Assembly (NCBI GenBank): GCA_963788965.1 | Contig: CAWBIK010000003.1 | Coordinates: forward strand, 124,001 to 188,000 | Direction: 5' to 3' | Length of the DNA: 64,000 nucleotides | Source of the DNA: QHXQ01 sp963788965 | Lineage (GTDB): Bacteria; Acidobacteriota; Blastocatellia; Pyrinomonadales; Pyrinomonadaceae | In this document: piece by piece, positions 31,401 through 53,024 of the stretch | Position numbering within the stretch: position 1 is the stretch's first letter | Layout: each line of letters opens with the position of its first letter | Position numbers and translations under genes: made by a program | Notes under the pieces: model-generated | Databases searched by the model: none | What the model was told of the DNA's origin: nothing | The model's input: the letters and a program-made list of their open reading frames with translations, nothing else

Positions 31401-34400
31401 AGCGCCTCAGGCTCACGTTCGGCGTCGGGCAGTTCGCTCAAATCTATGATTGGCAACGGCAACGGCAGCGCCGGTTGAATCACTTGAATCAACCGCCCCT
31501 CAACGATGTCGAACGTCACGCGCAGTGATTCGTGCCGCCGCACCAGTTCGTCGAGCGTTAGTTGCAGCGCCGCCACGTCGAGCCGGCCGCGAGCCGTATG
31601 GCGGCGGGGATGTTGTAAGCAGGGCTGGCCGGGTTCAGTTGATGTACGAACCAGAGGCGTTGTTGCGCGAACGACAACGGTAGTTCACCGTCGCGCGACA
31701 CAGGCAGGATGGGTTGCGCCGTCGCGCTGCCGGCCACGCCGCGCGCTCGATCAATCGTCTCGGCCAAACCGGCCACCGTGGGCGACTCGAACAGATCGCG
31801 CACGGCCAGTTCGAGTTGGAACGTCTCGCGTATACGCGAGATGACCTGCACGGCCAACAGCGAATGGCCGCCGAGATCAAAAAAGTTGTCTTGGACACCG
31901 ACTTCATCGAGCCGCAACACTTCGGCCCAGATGCCCGCGAGCAGTTGCTCCGTCTCGGTGCGCGGGCGCACGTAAGCGTTCTCCACGTCGGGACGCGCGG
32001 TGTCGGGCGCGGGCAACGCCGCGAAGTCAACTTTGCCGTTGACCGTCAACGGCAACGCGGCGAGCAACACGAAGGCCGTGGGCACTTCGTACTCAGGCAG
32101 CTTGGTCTTCAAGTAACGCGCTAGCTCAGGGCCGGTCAACGCTGCTTCGGCAGAGGGCACGACGTAGCCGACGAGTTGCTTTGCGCCGGGCACATCTTCG
32201 CGCAGCATCACGGCGCACTGCTCGACGCGCGGGTAACTCTCCAACGCCGCCTCGACTTCGCCCAACTCAACACGGAAGCCGCGTATCTTCACCTGTGAAT
32301 CAGTGCGGCCCAAAAACTCTATCGTCCCGTCGGCGCGATAACGCGCAAGGTCGCCCGTGGCATAGAGGCGCGCACCGGGCACGACGCTGAACGGATCGGG
32401 GATGAAGCGCGCGGCCGTCTGCTCGGCGCGATGCAGGTAGCCGCGCCCGACGCCGACGCCGCCAATGTGCAGTTCGCCGCGCACGCCAACCGGCACGAGT
32501 TGTTTGTAGTGATCGAGTATGTACAGTTGTGTATTCGTGATCGGTCGCCCGATGGGCACGCCGCTTGTCTGCTCAGTCTCCGCGCCGACTTCGTACACAC
32601 AACAACCAACGACCGTCTCCGTCGGCCCATACTCGTTGATGAGTCGTGTCTGGGGCGCGTGCTTACGCCAGAACTCGACGTGTTGCCACGTCAACGCCTC
32701 GCCGCCGATAACGAAGGCGCGCGTCAGGCCCGCGACCTCATCGGCATCGAGCATCTGCTTGAGCACGTCAAGATGTGCCGGCGTGATCTTTACTAAACTG
32801 TAATCGGCCTGTTGGCGCAACGCGTTGACGAGGCCTTCGACGCCTTCGGCGCGGCTCACGAGATCAACGCTGCGACCCGCGACGAGCGGCGCGAACAGAC
32901 TCGTGATCGTTAGATCGAACGCGATGGACGAATGGACGGGCGCGCCTTGCCCGGCTGTGACGCCGTATGCTTGCAGACACCAGTTGAGATAGTTGACCAA
33001 ACCGCGATGCTCGATCTGCGCGCCTTTGGGTTGGCCGGTCGAGCCGGACGTGTAGATGATGTAAGCGAGATTGTCGGCGGTCGCAATCTGTTCAGGCTGC
33101 GCGTCGCTCTCCGTTTCAATCAGATCACTGTCTGTGTCGAGGCAGACGACTTGGCCCCAGTGCGCGGGGATTTTGTCTTCGATGGTTGACTGCGTGATCA
33201 GCACGGGCATCTGCGCGTCTGCCATGACGAATGCGAGTTGATCAAACGGGTAGGTCGGGTCGAGCGGCACGTATGCGCCGCCCGCTTTCAAGATGCCAAG
33301 CAAGCCCACCACCAACTCCGGCACACGCTCAAGGCAGATGCCAACCGTCACTTCCGGCCCGACACCAAGCGCGCGCAAGTAATGCGCCAGTTGATTCGCG
33401 CGCCGGTTCAACTCTGCATAAGTCAACGACTGCTCGCCGCATCTGACGGCCACGTTGTCGGGCGTTTGCGCCGCTTGTTGCTCGAACAGTTCGTGCGCGC
33501 AACGTCGGTCCAACGTGCTTGTGCTCGTCTCGTTCCATGTGCGCGCGGCCTGCGTTACTTCGGCGGACGTGAGCAAGTTCAACTGCGCGAGCGGTTGATC
33601 AGGATTCAAGGCTGCGCTCGCCAGCAACGTTTGCAAGTGCCCGATCAGACGACTGATCGTGTCGTCGTTGAATAGATCGGAGTTGTACGCCAACGAGCCG
33701 CTGAGGCCCTGTTCCGTTTCGGTCATGTCCAGCGACAGATCGAACTGGGCGATGCCGCTATCAACATCGAACGGCGCGATGGTCAAGCCCGGAAAGTTCA
33801 ACGAAGACAGCGGCGCGTTTTGCAGCACGAACCAAACTTGAAAGAGCGGCGGGCGGCTCAGGTCGCGCTCCGGCTGCAACTCTTCGACCAACTTTTGAAA
33901 CGGCAAATCTTGCCGCGCGAAACTTTCAAGCGACACTTCGCGCACGCGGCGCAGCAACTCGCGGAAGCTCGGTTGCCCGGTGAGGTCGCCGCGCATAACG
34001 AGCGTGTTAACGAAGAAGCCGATCAGGTTTTCGACTTCCGCGCGGTTGCGACCCGCGACCGGCGTGCCCACGCAAATGTCCTCTTGCCCCGTGTAGCGAT
34101 GCAATAAAGTTTGAAAGGCCGCGAGCAAGGTCATAAAGAGCGTCGCACCTTCCGCACGGCTCAGCGTCTTGAGCGCCTGACTCGTCGCCGCATCAATTTT
34201 GAAGAACTGGCGCGTGCCGCGAAAGGTCTGCACGGCCGGGCGCGGCCGGTCGGTCGGCAAGTCGAGCACGGGCAAGCCGCCGCCGAGGTGTTGCTTCCAG
34301 TAGCTCAACTGTTCGTCGAGCACTTCCCCGCTCAACCAATCTTTCTGCCACGAAGCAAAGTCCGCGTATTGAATCGGCAACTCTTGCAGCGGCGACTGCG

Positions 34401-35002
34401 CGCCACTTGATAACGTTTCATATAACGCCGCCACTTCGCGCACGAAAACGCCCATCGACCAGCCATCAGAAACGATGTGATGCATCGTGATCAATGCGAC
34501 GTGTTCTTCTTCAGCCAAGCGCAACAAGCTGACACGCAGCAGCGGCCCTTGACTGAGATCGAACGGCTGTTGCGCTTCATTGATCGCCAAACGCGACGCT
34601 TCCGGTGCGCGTTCCGACTCAGGCAGTGTGCGCAAGTCCACGAAGGGCAGCTTGTAATTCAAGGTCGGCGCGATCAGTTCGGCCGGTTCGCCCGCGTTGG
34701 TCACAAAGGTTGTGCGCAGGACTTCGTGCCGCCGAATGATCTCGTTGAGCGCGCGTTCCAACACGGCCACTTGCAGTTGCCCGCTGAGGCGCACGGCGTA
34801 AGGGATGTTGTAGGTGGCTTGCCCCGGCGCAAGTTGGTCTATGAACCAGAGCCGTTGTTGGGCATACGACATCTGCGGCGCGGCGTCGGCCGCGCGCGGC
34901 TTAATCAACGGCGCGCCGATCTCGTCAATCCCCTCTTCTTGCAGAAGGTAAGAGAGCAGTTCAAAGTCGTCGGCGGATAGTTCGGGGCCGCCCTGTATCT
35001 CT

Positions 35003-35013
<11 letters not shown>
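28413..35013 (-). CDS. NRPS F: C-A(Asn)-T-C-A(Phe/Tyr-like)-T (two frame breaks)
   Basis: About 2200 aa. The first condensation domain has H-H-I-V-S-D-G near 34475. The first adenylation domain (~33500-32030) reads, at the ten specificity positions, D-L-T-K-V-G-E-V-G-K, which is the published code for Asn. Carrier L-G-G-H-S-L-L is near 31865. The second condensation domain (~31690-30330) is also intact (H-H-I-V-S-D-G). The second adenylation domain (~30290-28850) reads D-A-S-T-I-A-A-V-C-K, close to the Phe code and to a Tyr code. The last carrier L-G-G-H-S-L-L is near 28705. Breaks near 31589 and 29384 are each explained by one base lost from a GGCC-containing sequence. The ATG at 35013 overlaps the NRPS E stop by 11 bases. 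The N-terminal 45 residues are acidic and helical, probably a docking segment to NRPS E. Confidence 0.93.
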
Positions 35014-46137
<11,124 letters not shown>

Positions 46138-46168
46138 GGGTCTTGTTTGCCCGTCTGCGAGCGCGGCT

Positions 46169-48889
46169 CTACTCGTTCAGGTTCGTGCCGTCAGCGCCGT
46201 GACTCTCTTGCGCGAGCAGCGTCTGCACTTCGACCTCTGAGAGTTGGGCCAGTTCCGCCAACACGTGCGCGAGGTCCTCGTCGGCGCGCGGCACACGCTC
46301 GATCTCGCCGCTCGCATTTGGTGCGATGGGCGCGTCGCTCTGCTCGATGAGGGCGGCGATCTCCGCGACGGTGGGCGTCTCGAAGATGCGACCCAAACCG
46401 AGTTCGATCTCGAACGAGTCGCGCAGCCGCGTCGTGACCTTCGTAGCCAGCAGCGAGTGACCGCCGAGCCTGAAGAAGTTGTCATGGATGCCGACCCCTT
46501 CGAGGCCGAGCACGTCACACCAGATCGCGGCCACGCGTTGTTCAATTTCATTGCGCGGCGCAACGAATCGCTCCGCGAGATTACGCCGGCTGCGTTCGGG
46601 CGCGGGCAGTTGCGCGCGGTCAACCTTGCCGTTCGCCGACAGCGGCAACGCGGGCAGGAACACGTAATCCGACGGCAGCATGTAAGCGGGCAACTGTTGC
46701 TCCAACTGTGCGCGCACTTGTTGCAGCGAGACATTCGCGGCTTCGTCCACGACCAAGTAAGCCGTTAGAGCTTTATCGCCGGACTGATCGACGCGCGCCA
46801 TCACAACCACCTCGCGCACGCCCGCGCACTGTGCGAGCGCCGCTTCGATCTCGCCCAACTCAACACGGAAGCCGCGCACCTTAACTTGATTGTCGCGGCG
46901 ACCGACAAACTCTATGCAGCCGTCGGCCAGATAACGCACCACGTCGCCCGTTCGATATAGCCGCGCGCCGCCGCTTGGGCTGAACGGATCGGGCACGAAC
47001 TTCTCGGCCGTTAATTCAGGACTGTTGAGATAATTGCGCGCGAGGCCGTCGCCGCCGATGTAGAGTTCGCCCGCGACCCCGATGCCGGCCGGGCGTAGTT
47101 GTCGATCAAGGATGAAGACTTGCGTGTTCGTGATCGGGCGACCGATAGGAACTGTGCCGCTGACGGTTGCGCTGTCGCGCATCACGTGGCAGCAAGCGAA
47201 GGTCGTGCATTCGGTCGGGCCGTAACCGTTGATCAAAGTCAGACCGGGCACACCTTGCAGCGCACGTTTGACGTGAGCGACGGAGAGCACATCGCCGCCC
47301 GCGAGCAGTTGCCGCACACCGCGCAGATCGTCGAGTCGTTGTTCGACCATCTGATGAAACAGCCCCGCCGTCAACCACATGGTCGTGACCTGCGCGCCAC
47401 GAATACAAGCGCCCAACTCTTCGAGCGCGAGTGTCTGCGCGGGCGCGAGCGCCACGCATGCGCCATTCAAGAGCGCGCCCCAGATTTCTAAGGTCGAAGC
47501 ATCGAATGTGACCGGCGCGAATTGCAGGACGACTTCGCCGGGTTGAAGCTGAACGTAGTTTGCGCTCTTGACCAAACGCAAGATGCTGCGATGCGTCACG
47601 CAGACACCTTTGGGCTGGCCCGTCGAGCCGGACGTGTACATGACATAAGCGAGGTTGTCGGCGCTCGCGCACGCGGTCGGGTTCTCATCAGACCAGTCCG
47701 CGTCCGGCGCGCCCGCATCATCCACACAGACGACGCGCGGACTCATCACCGGCAAGCCGTCGGCAAACTTCGTCTGCGTAAGCAGCACCGCTGCTTCTGT
47801 GTCCGCGAGCATGAAGGCGAGCCGTTCTTGCGGGTAGGTCGGATCGAGCGGGACGTATGCGCCGCCCGCTTTGAGAATCGCCAGTAAGCCCACAAGCAGT
47901 TCGGGCGCGCGTTCGAGACAGATCGCGACGCGCGTTTCGCGGCCGACACCGAACGAGCGCAGTTGATGCGCCAGTTGATTCGCGCGCCGGTTCAGTTGGT
48001 TATAAGTTAAACGTTCAGCACCAGACACGATGGCGGGCGCATCGGGCGTCGCGGCTGCTTGCGTCTCGAACAACTCATGCACGGTGCGGTCGTGCGGGTA
48101 AGCGCGGCGCGTGTCGTTCCACGCTTCTAACACTTGCTGCCGCTCCGTTGCGCTGACCATATCGAGCGCGCCGACGCTCACGTTCACGTCCGCCAGTGCG
48201 CGCTCAAGCAGGTGCAGCAAGTGTTGGATGAACCTGTCGATGCTTGCGCGTTGAAACAGGTGGCCGGCATAGACCACTTCGCAAACAATCGTGTCGGCTT
48301 CAGGGCGCAAAGTGATCGTGATGTCGTTGTTGACGGCGGGCAGTTCGGCGTGCAGGGCGCTATGCGCGAGCGCCACGTCGAACAGTTCGCACCTGTGCGC
48401 GGCCGGCGACAAGGCCAAGTCTCTGACCACGCGCGCGAAAGGATAGTCCGCGTGCAAGTATGCTTCGTCCAACGTCGCGCGCACGTCGAGCAGGAGTTGG
48501 CGAAACGGCGCGTGCTCGTCAAGGTCCGTGACGATGGCCAGCGCGTTGCCGGGCTTGTCCGCGTTGTCGGCCGCGCGAAGCGACGGACTGCCCACCACAA
48601 TCGTGGTGCTTTGCGTGTACTTGTGCAGGCAGACTTTCAGCGCGGCCAGCGCGGCCGCGTAGACGAGCAGCGGTGCGCCGCCCGTCAACTGCGTCAACCG
48701 TTGCTGCACGGCGGGCGGCAACGTGAACTCAAACTGTTCGCGCTGGTCCGCAACGTCCGTCGCTGCTCGATCAAAATCGGGCCGCAAGCCTGTGGGGCCG
48801 AGTTCGCGCGTCAGCTTGTTGAGCCAGTAGTCACGTTGTGTTTTTAAGTGGCTGTTAAAAAGCGGCCGTTTCGATTTCATATCGCTCAC
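46169..48889 (-). CDS. NRPS D: half-C-A(Val-like)-T
   Basis: 906 aa, unbroken. The first ~240 residues match only the C-terminal half of a condensation domain, starting at R-D-Y-W-L-N-K-L and continuing through I-V-V-G-S-P and D-Y-P-F-A-R; the half bearing HHxxxDG is absent, so it cannot catalyse condensation. The adenylation domain (48090-46610) reads D-A-L-W-L-G-G-T-F-K, close to known Val codes. The carrier L-G-G-H-S-L-L is near 46455. The condensation step for this module must come from elsewhere; NRPS C, just upstream, ends with an unpaired full C domain. GTG at 48889 is chosen as start because AAGGAG stands 8 bases before it; ATG at 48880 is the alternative. It ends 31 bases before NRPS E, which brings its own C domain. 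Confidence 0.9.
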   Translation of the reverse strand: MSDMKSKRPLFNSHLKTQRDYWLNKLTRELGPTGLRPDFDRAATDVADQREQFEFTLPPAVQQRLTQLTGGAPLLVYAAALAALKVCLHKYTQSTTIVVGSPSLRAADNADKPGNALAIVTDLDEHAPFRQLLLDVRATLDEAYLHADYPFARVVRDLALSPAAHRCELFDVALAHSALHAELPAVNNDITITLRPEADTIVCEVVYAGHLFQRASIDRFIQHLLHLLERALADVNVSVGALDMVSATERQQVLEAWNDTRRAYPHDRTVHELFETQAAATPDAPAIVSGAERLTYNQLNRRANQLAHQLRSFGVGRETRVAICLERAPELLVGLLAILKAGGAYVPLDPTYPQERLAFMLADTEAAVLLTQTKFADGLPVMSPRVVCVDDAGAPDADWSDENPTACASADNLAYVMYTSGSTGQPKGVCVTHRSILRLVKSANYVQLQPGEVVLQFAPVTFDASTLEIWGALLNGACVALAPAQTLALEELGACIRGAQVTTMWLTAGLFHQMVEQRLDDLRGVRQLLAGGDVLSVAHVKRALQGVPGLTLINGYGPTECTTFACCHVMRDSATVSGTVPIGRPITNTQVFILDRQLRPAGIGVAGELYIGGDGLARNYLNSPELTAEKFVPDPFSPSGGARLYRTGDVVRYLADGCIEFVGRRDNQVKVRGFRVELGEIEAALAQCAGVREVVVMARVDQSGDKALTAYLVVDEAANVSLQQVRAQLEQQLPAYMLPSDYVFLPALPLSANGKVDRAQLPAPERSRRNLAERFVAPRNEIEQRVAAIWCDVLGLEGVGIHDNFFRLGGHSLLATKVTTRLRDSFEIELGLGRIFETPTVAEIAALIEQSDAPIAPNASGEIERVPRADEDLAHVLAELAQLSEVEVQTLLAQESHGADGTNLNE

Positions 48890-48897
48890 GTTGTTTG

Positions 48898-48903
48898 CTC
48901 CTT
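48898..48903 (-). promoter_or_regulatory. Ribosome binding site favouring a GTG start for NRPS D
   Basis: AAGGAG on the minus strand lies 8 bases before GTG 48889-48887 and 17 before ATG 48880, so GTG is the better start. Confidence 0.6.
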
Positions 48904-48963
48904 GACGATGAACTGCGCGCGGCCGCACGGTGCGCCGCGACCGGGACAGCCTCAACCTAGTTG

Positions 48964-51900
48964 TTACATGACGAACTGATCTGAAGGCGACGATGCGGCG
49001 GGCACGGGCACGGCGACGCGGCCGTAGTTGTCGGCTTCGGTGTGCCCAAGCGGGATGTCGAGCAGCCGCCAATCGGGATTGGTCACGACGCTTTCCAGCA
49101 GCAAGCGGAAATGTTTGAGTAGTTCGCCAATGGTGTCGGCGTCGAAGAGGTCTGTGCTGTAGGTCAGCATGCCTTTGAGTTGGCCGCTGGCTTCGGTTAG
49201 CGAAAGGATCAGGTCGAACTGCGTGACGCCGTTGTCGAACTCCAAAGACGAGAGCGTCAGGTTGGGCAACTCCAACGAGCGCAGCGGCGCGTTCTGAAGC
49301 GCGAACACAACCTGAAAGAACGGCGCATAGTTCGCCTGTCGCTCCGGCTGCAAAGTTTCGGCCAACAACTCAAGCGGCACGTCCTGATGCGTATAGGCGG
49401 CGAGGCTCAACTCGCGCACGCGCGTGAGCAACTCCCTGAACGTGGGGTTGCCGGACAGATCGCCGCGCAAGACGAGCGTGTTGATGAAGCAGCCGATCAG
49501 CGGTTCGAGTTCGGCGCGTCTGCGGTTGGCAATGGGCGAGCCGATCAGTATGTCGTCCTGCCCCGTGTAACGATGCAGCAGCGTTTGAAACGCCGCAAGC
49601 AACATCATGTAAAGCGTCACGCCCTCTTGCAGACATAGTTTCTTCAACGCGGCGGTCAACTCTTCGGGCAAGTGCAACCACTGATTCGCGCCGCGAAAAC
49701 TCTGGACGGCGGGACGTGGGCGGTCGGTCGGCAAGTCGAGCACAGGCAACGTGCCGCCGAGTTGCCGTTGCCAGTAAGCGAGTTGCGCGTCGAGTCGTTC
49801 ACCTTGTAACCACTGGCGCTGCCAGACCGCGTAGTCCGCGTATTGAATCGGCAACTCTGCAAGCGGCGACGGCTGCTGCTCGCTGAAGGCCGTATAGAGC
49901 GCGGCCACTTCGTCCACAAGCCGGCCCATCGACCAACCATCAGAGATGATGTGATGAAACGTGACGAGCGCGAGGTGTTCTTCGTCGCGCAGGCGCAGCA
50001 GGCTTGTGCGCAGCAGCGGCCCGCGCGCGAGATCGAACGGTTGCCGACTTACCTCATGCGTCAACCGCGCCGTCTCCGCTTCGAGTTGCTCGTCGGCCAA
50101 GTGGCGCAGATCATGTAACGGCAACGACAAGTGCTGCGGCGGCGCGATCAACTGCACCGGCTGACCGGCACGGACGGGGAACGACGTGCGCAGGACTTCG
50201 TGCCGGCGCACGATCTCGCTCAGGCTCTTTTCCAGCGCCGCCGTATCGAGCGGCCCGTTGAGCCGCAGGACGGTCGAAAGGTTATAGACGGCACTGCCGG
50301 GGCTGAGTTGTTCAAGCAACCAGAGCCGCTGTTGCGTGAACGAAAGCGGTAGGTCCTCGGTGCGGGCGACGCGTTCGATAGGTAGTTCTTCGCGGTCGCG
50401 GCCCGGTTGCATGACTGCTGCGACGTGTGCGGCCAGCCCGGCAATCGTCGGATGCTCGAACAGGCTGCGCAACGGTAACTCTTGTCGAAACACTTCACGT
50501 GCGCGCGCGATGATCTGCGTGGCCAGCAGCGAGTGCCCACCGAGATCGAAGAAGTTGTCGTGCACGCCGACGCGCTCAACGCCCAACACCTGCGCCCAGA
50601 TTTCCGCCAGCAACTCTTCCGGCAACGTGCGCGGCGCGATGAACGCATATTCAAGTTCGGGGCGTTCGTGACCGGGCGCGGGCAACGCGCGCCGGTCGAG
50701 TTTGCCGTTGGCGTTGAGCGGCAGACGGTCGAGCACACAGAAGGTCGAAGGGATCATGTAATCAGGCAGTGCCGTCCGCAGATGACTGCGTAGCTCTGTC
50801 GTCTGCACTTCATGCCCTTGCTCGCCGACCACGTAAGCGACCAGACGCTTCTCGCCCGGCTCGTCTTCGCGCGCCAACACGACCGCCTCGCGCACCGACT
50901 GATGCCGACTTAGGACCGTCTCGATCTCGCCAAGTTCGATGCGGAAGCCGCGCACTTTCACTTGACTGTCGCTGCGCCCGACATATTCGATGCTGCGGTC
51001 GGCGCGATACAGCACAAGGTCGCCCGTGCGATAGAGGCGCGCGCCGTCGGCGCTCATCGGGTTCGGGATGAACTTCTCGGCCGTCAACTCCGGCCGGTTG
51101 AGATAGCCGCGTCCAAGCCCGACGCCGCCCACGTACAACTCGCCGACCACGCCGACCGGCACAGGTTGCAAATGCTCGTCCAACACGTAAGTCTGCATGT
51201 TGGCGATAGGCCGGCCGATAGGCACTGTGCGTCGCGCCCGGCCGTGCTCACAATCCCACGAGGTCGCGTCGATAGATACTTCGGTCGGGCCGTAGAGGTT
51301 GTGCAACTCGGCCCCAAGCCGCGCGTAGAAACGCTCCTGCAAATGCGCGCTCAGCACTTCGCCGCCACAGAAGACGTGCTGCAAACTCTTGCAGTTCGTC
51401 ACCGCGGCCTCTTCCAAAAAGACTTGCAGCATCGACGGCACGAGTTGCAGGATCGTGACTTGCTGTTCGGCGATCACCTCGGCCATGTAACTGCATTCGC
51501 GGTGGCCGCCCGGCCGCGCCATCACTAACTGCGCGCCCGCCATCAACGGCACGAACAGTTCCCACACCGAAGCATCGAACGTGAACGGCGTCTTCTGTAA
51601 CACGCGCTCGGCGGCGCTCAACGGATACTGCGCCAGCATCCAGCGCAAGCGATTGCAAATAGCGCGATGCGAGATCATCACGCCCTTCGCGCGCCCCGTC
51701 GAACCGGATGTATAAATGATGTAAGCGAGGTTACTGCCCGTCACGCCGCTCTGCGGGTTGGTCGTGTCCGACGCCGCAGTAGCAACAACTTCGTCCGTGT
51801 CGAGACACAGCACGCGCCCCGCGAAGGGCGGCAGCACTTCAAGCAGTCTGTGTTGCGTTAAGCACAACGGGCACGCCCGTATCTGCGAGCATGAAAGCGA

Positions 51901-52953
51901 TGCGCTCTTGCGGGTACTCAGGATCAAGCGGCGACATATGCGCCGCCCGCTTTCAAGATGCCGAGCAAGCCAACGACCATCTCGATTGAGCGTTCGACAT
52001 ACAGCCCGACGACGACCTCCGGCCCGATGCCTAACGCGCGCAACTGATGTGCGAGTTGATTGGCCCGCTGGTTCAACTCCGCATAAGTCACCTGCCGGTC
52101 TTCACAGATAACGACAATCGCATCCGGCGTCCGCGCAGCTTGTGCTTCGACCAACTCGTGCAGGCAATCTTTCGGGCAACTCGGCCGCCGTTTGATTCCA
52201 GTCAACGAGCATTTCGCGGCGCTCGGCTTCGGTCATCAACTGCAACTCGCGGACGCGCTTCTCGGTTGTCGTCACGCCGTCGCGCAGCACGTTGAGATAG
52301 TGCGCGATGAAGCGTCGTACCGTCTCCGGCGCGTGGACGGTTGGGTTATAGCTCACCTCGGCCGTCAGCACGTCCGCCGCATCGGTAAACGTGATGGCGA
52401 TGTCTTGGCCCACGTCCGGCAGTTCGCCGTGCATGCCGTCGAGCGCCAGCGAGATGTCGAACAGCGGGCACTTGTGCTGCACATCGCTCAAGTTCAAATC
52501 TTTGATCAGCCGACTGACGGGATAACGCTGCTGCCCATAAGCTTCGAGCAGCGTGGCGCGCACGACGAGCAGCAATTGGCGGAACGACTGTTCGTCGTTG
52601 AGTTGATCGCTAATGGTCAAAGCGTTCGCCCGGCCGAGTTCCTTCAGTGCGGGACTGCCGACTAGCACGTTGTCGTTGCGCGTGTACTTGTAGAGACAAA
52701 CTTTCAGCGCCGCCATCAAAGCCGTATAGAGCAAGAAGGACGACGAGCCGACCAGCGCGCGCAATTGCCTGCGCACGTCCGCAGCCACTTCAATGCTCAA
52801 CCGATCACGTTGCTGTGTCTGCTCGTGCGGCCGCTGGTAGTCGGGCAACGGGCCTGACGTGACAAGCTCAGCCGCGAGTTTCCGCAACCAGAACTCGCGT
52901 TCCTGTTTCAGCTTCGCGTCGAAAAAAACAACATCTGCATTCGTGGCCTTCAT
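48964..52953 (-). CDS. NRPS C: half-C-A(Gln/Glu)-T-C (three frame breaks)
   Basis: About 1328 aa. It opens with a half-condensation segment lacking HHxxxDG (52920-52210; R-E-F-W-L-R-K-L, V-L-V-G-S-P). The adenylation domain (52170-50690) reads D-A-W-Q-F-G-L-I-D-K, a code seen for Gln/Glu. The carrier L-G-G-H-S-L-L is near 50535, followed by a complete terminal condensation domain (50360-49030; H-H-I-I-S-D-G near 49950) with no module behind it in the same protein. The last residues are S-P-S-D-Q-F-V-M, similar to the tail of NRPS A. Breaks near 52179, 51932 and 51860 each need one base removed. The start at 52953 has AGAGGA 6 bases upstream and begins M-K-A-T-N. It lies 71 bases after the radical SAM-condensation gene. 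Confidence 0.9.
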
Positions 52954-53024
52954 CGCTATCCTCTTCGGTCTTCGTCGTCGGCAAAAGCGCGTGGGGAACA
53001 AGGCGGCGCAGCAAGCGGCTCGCT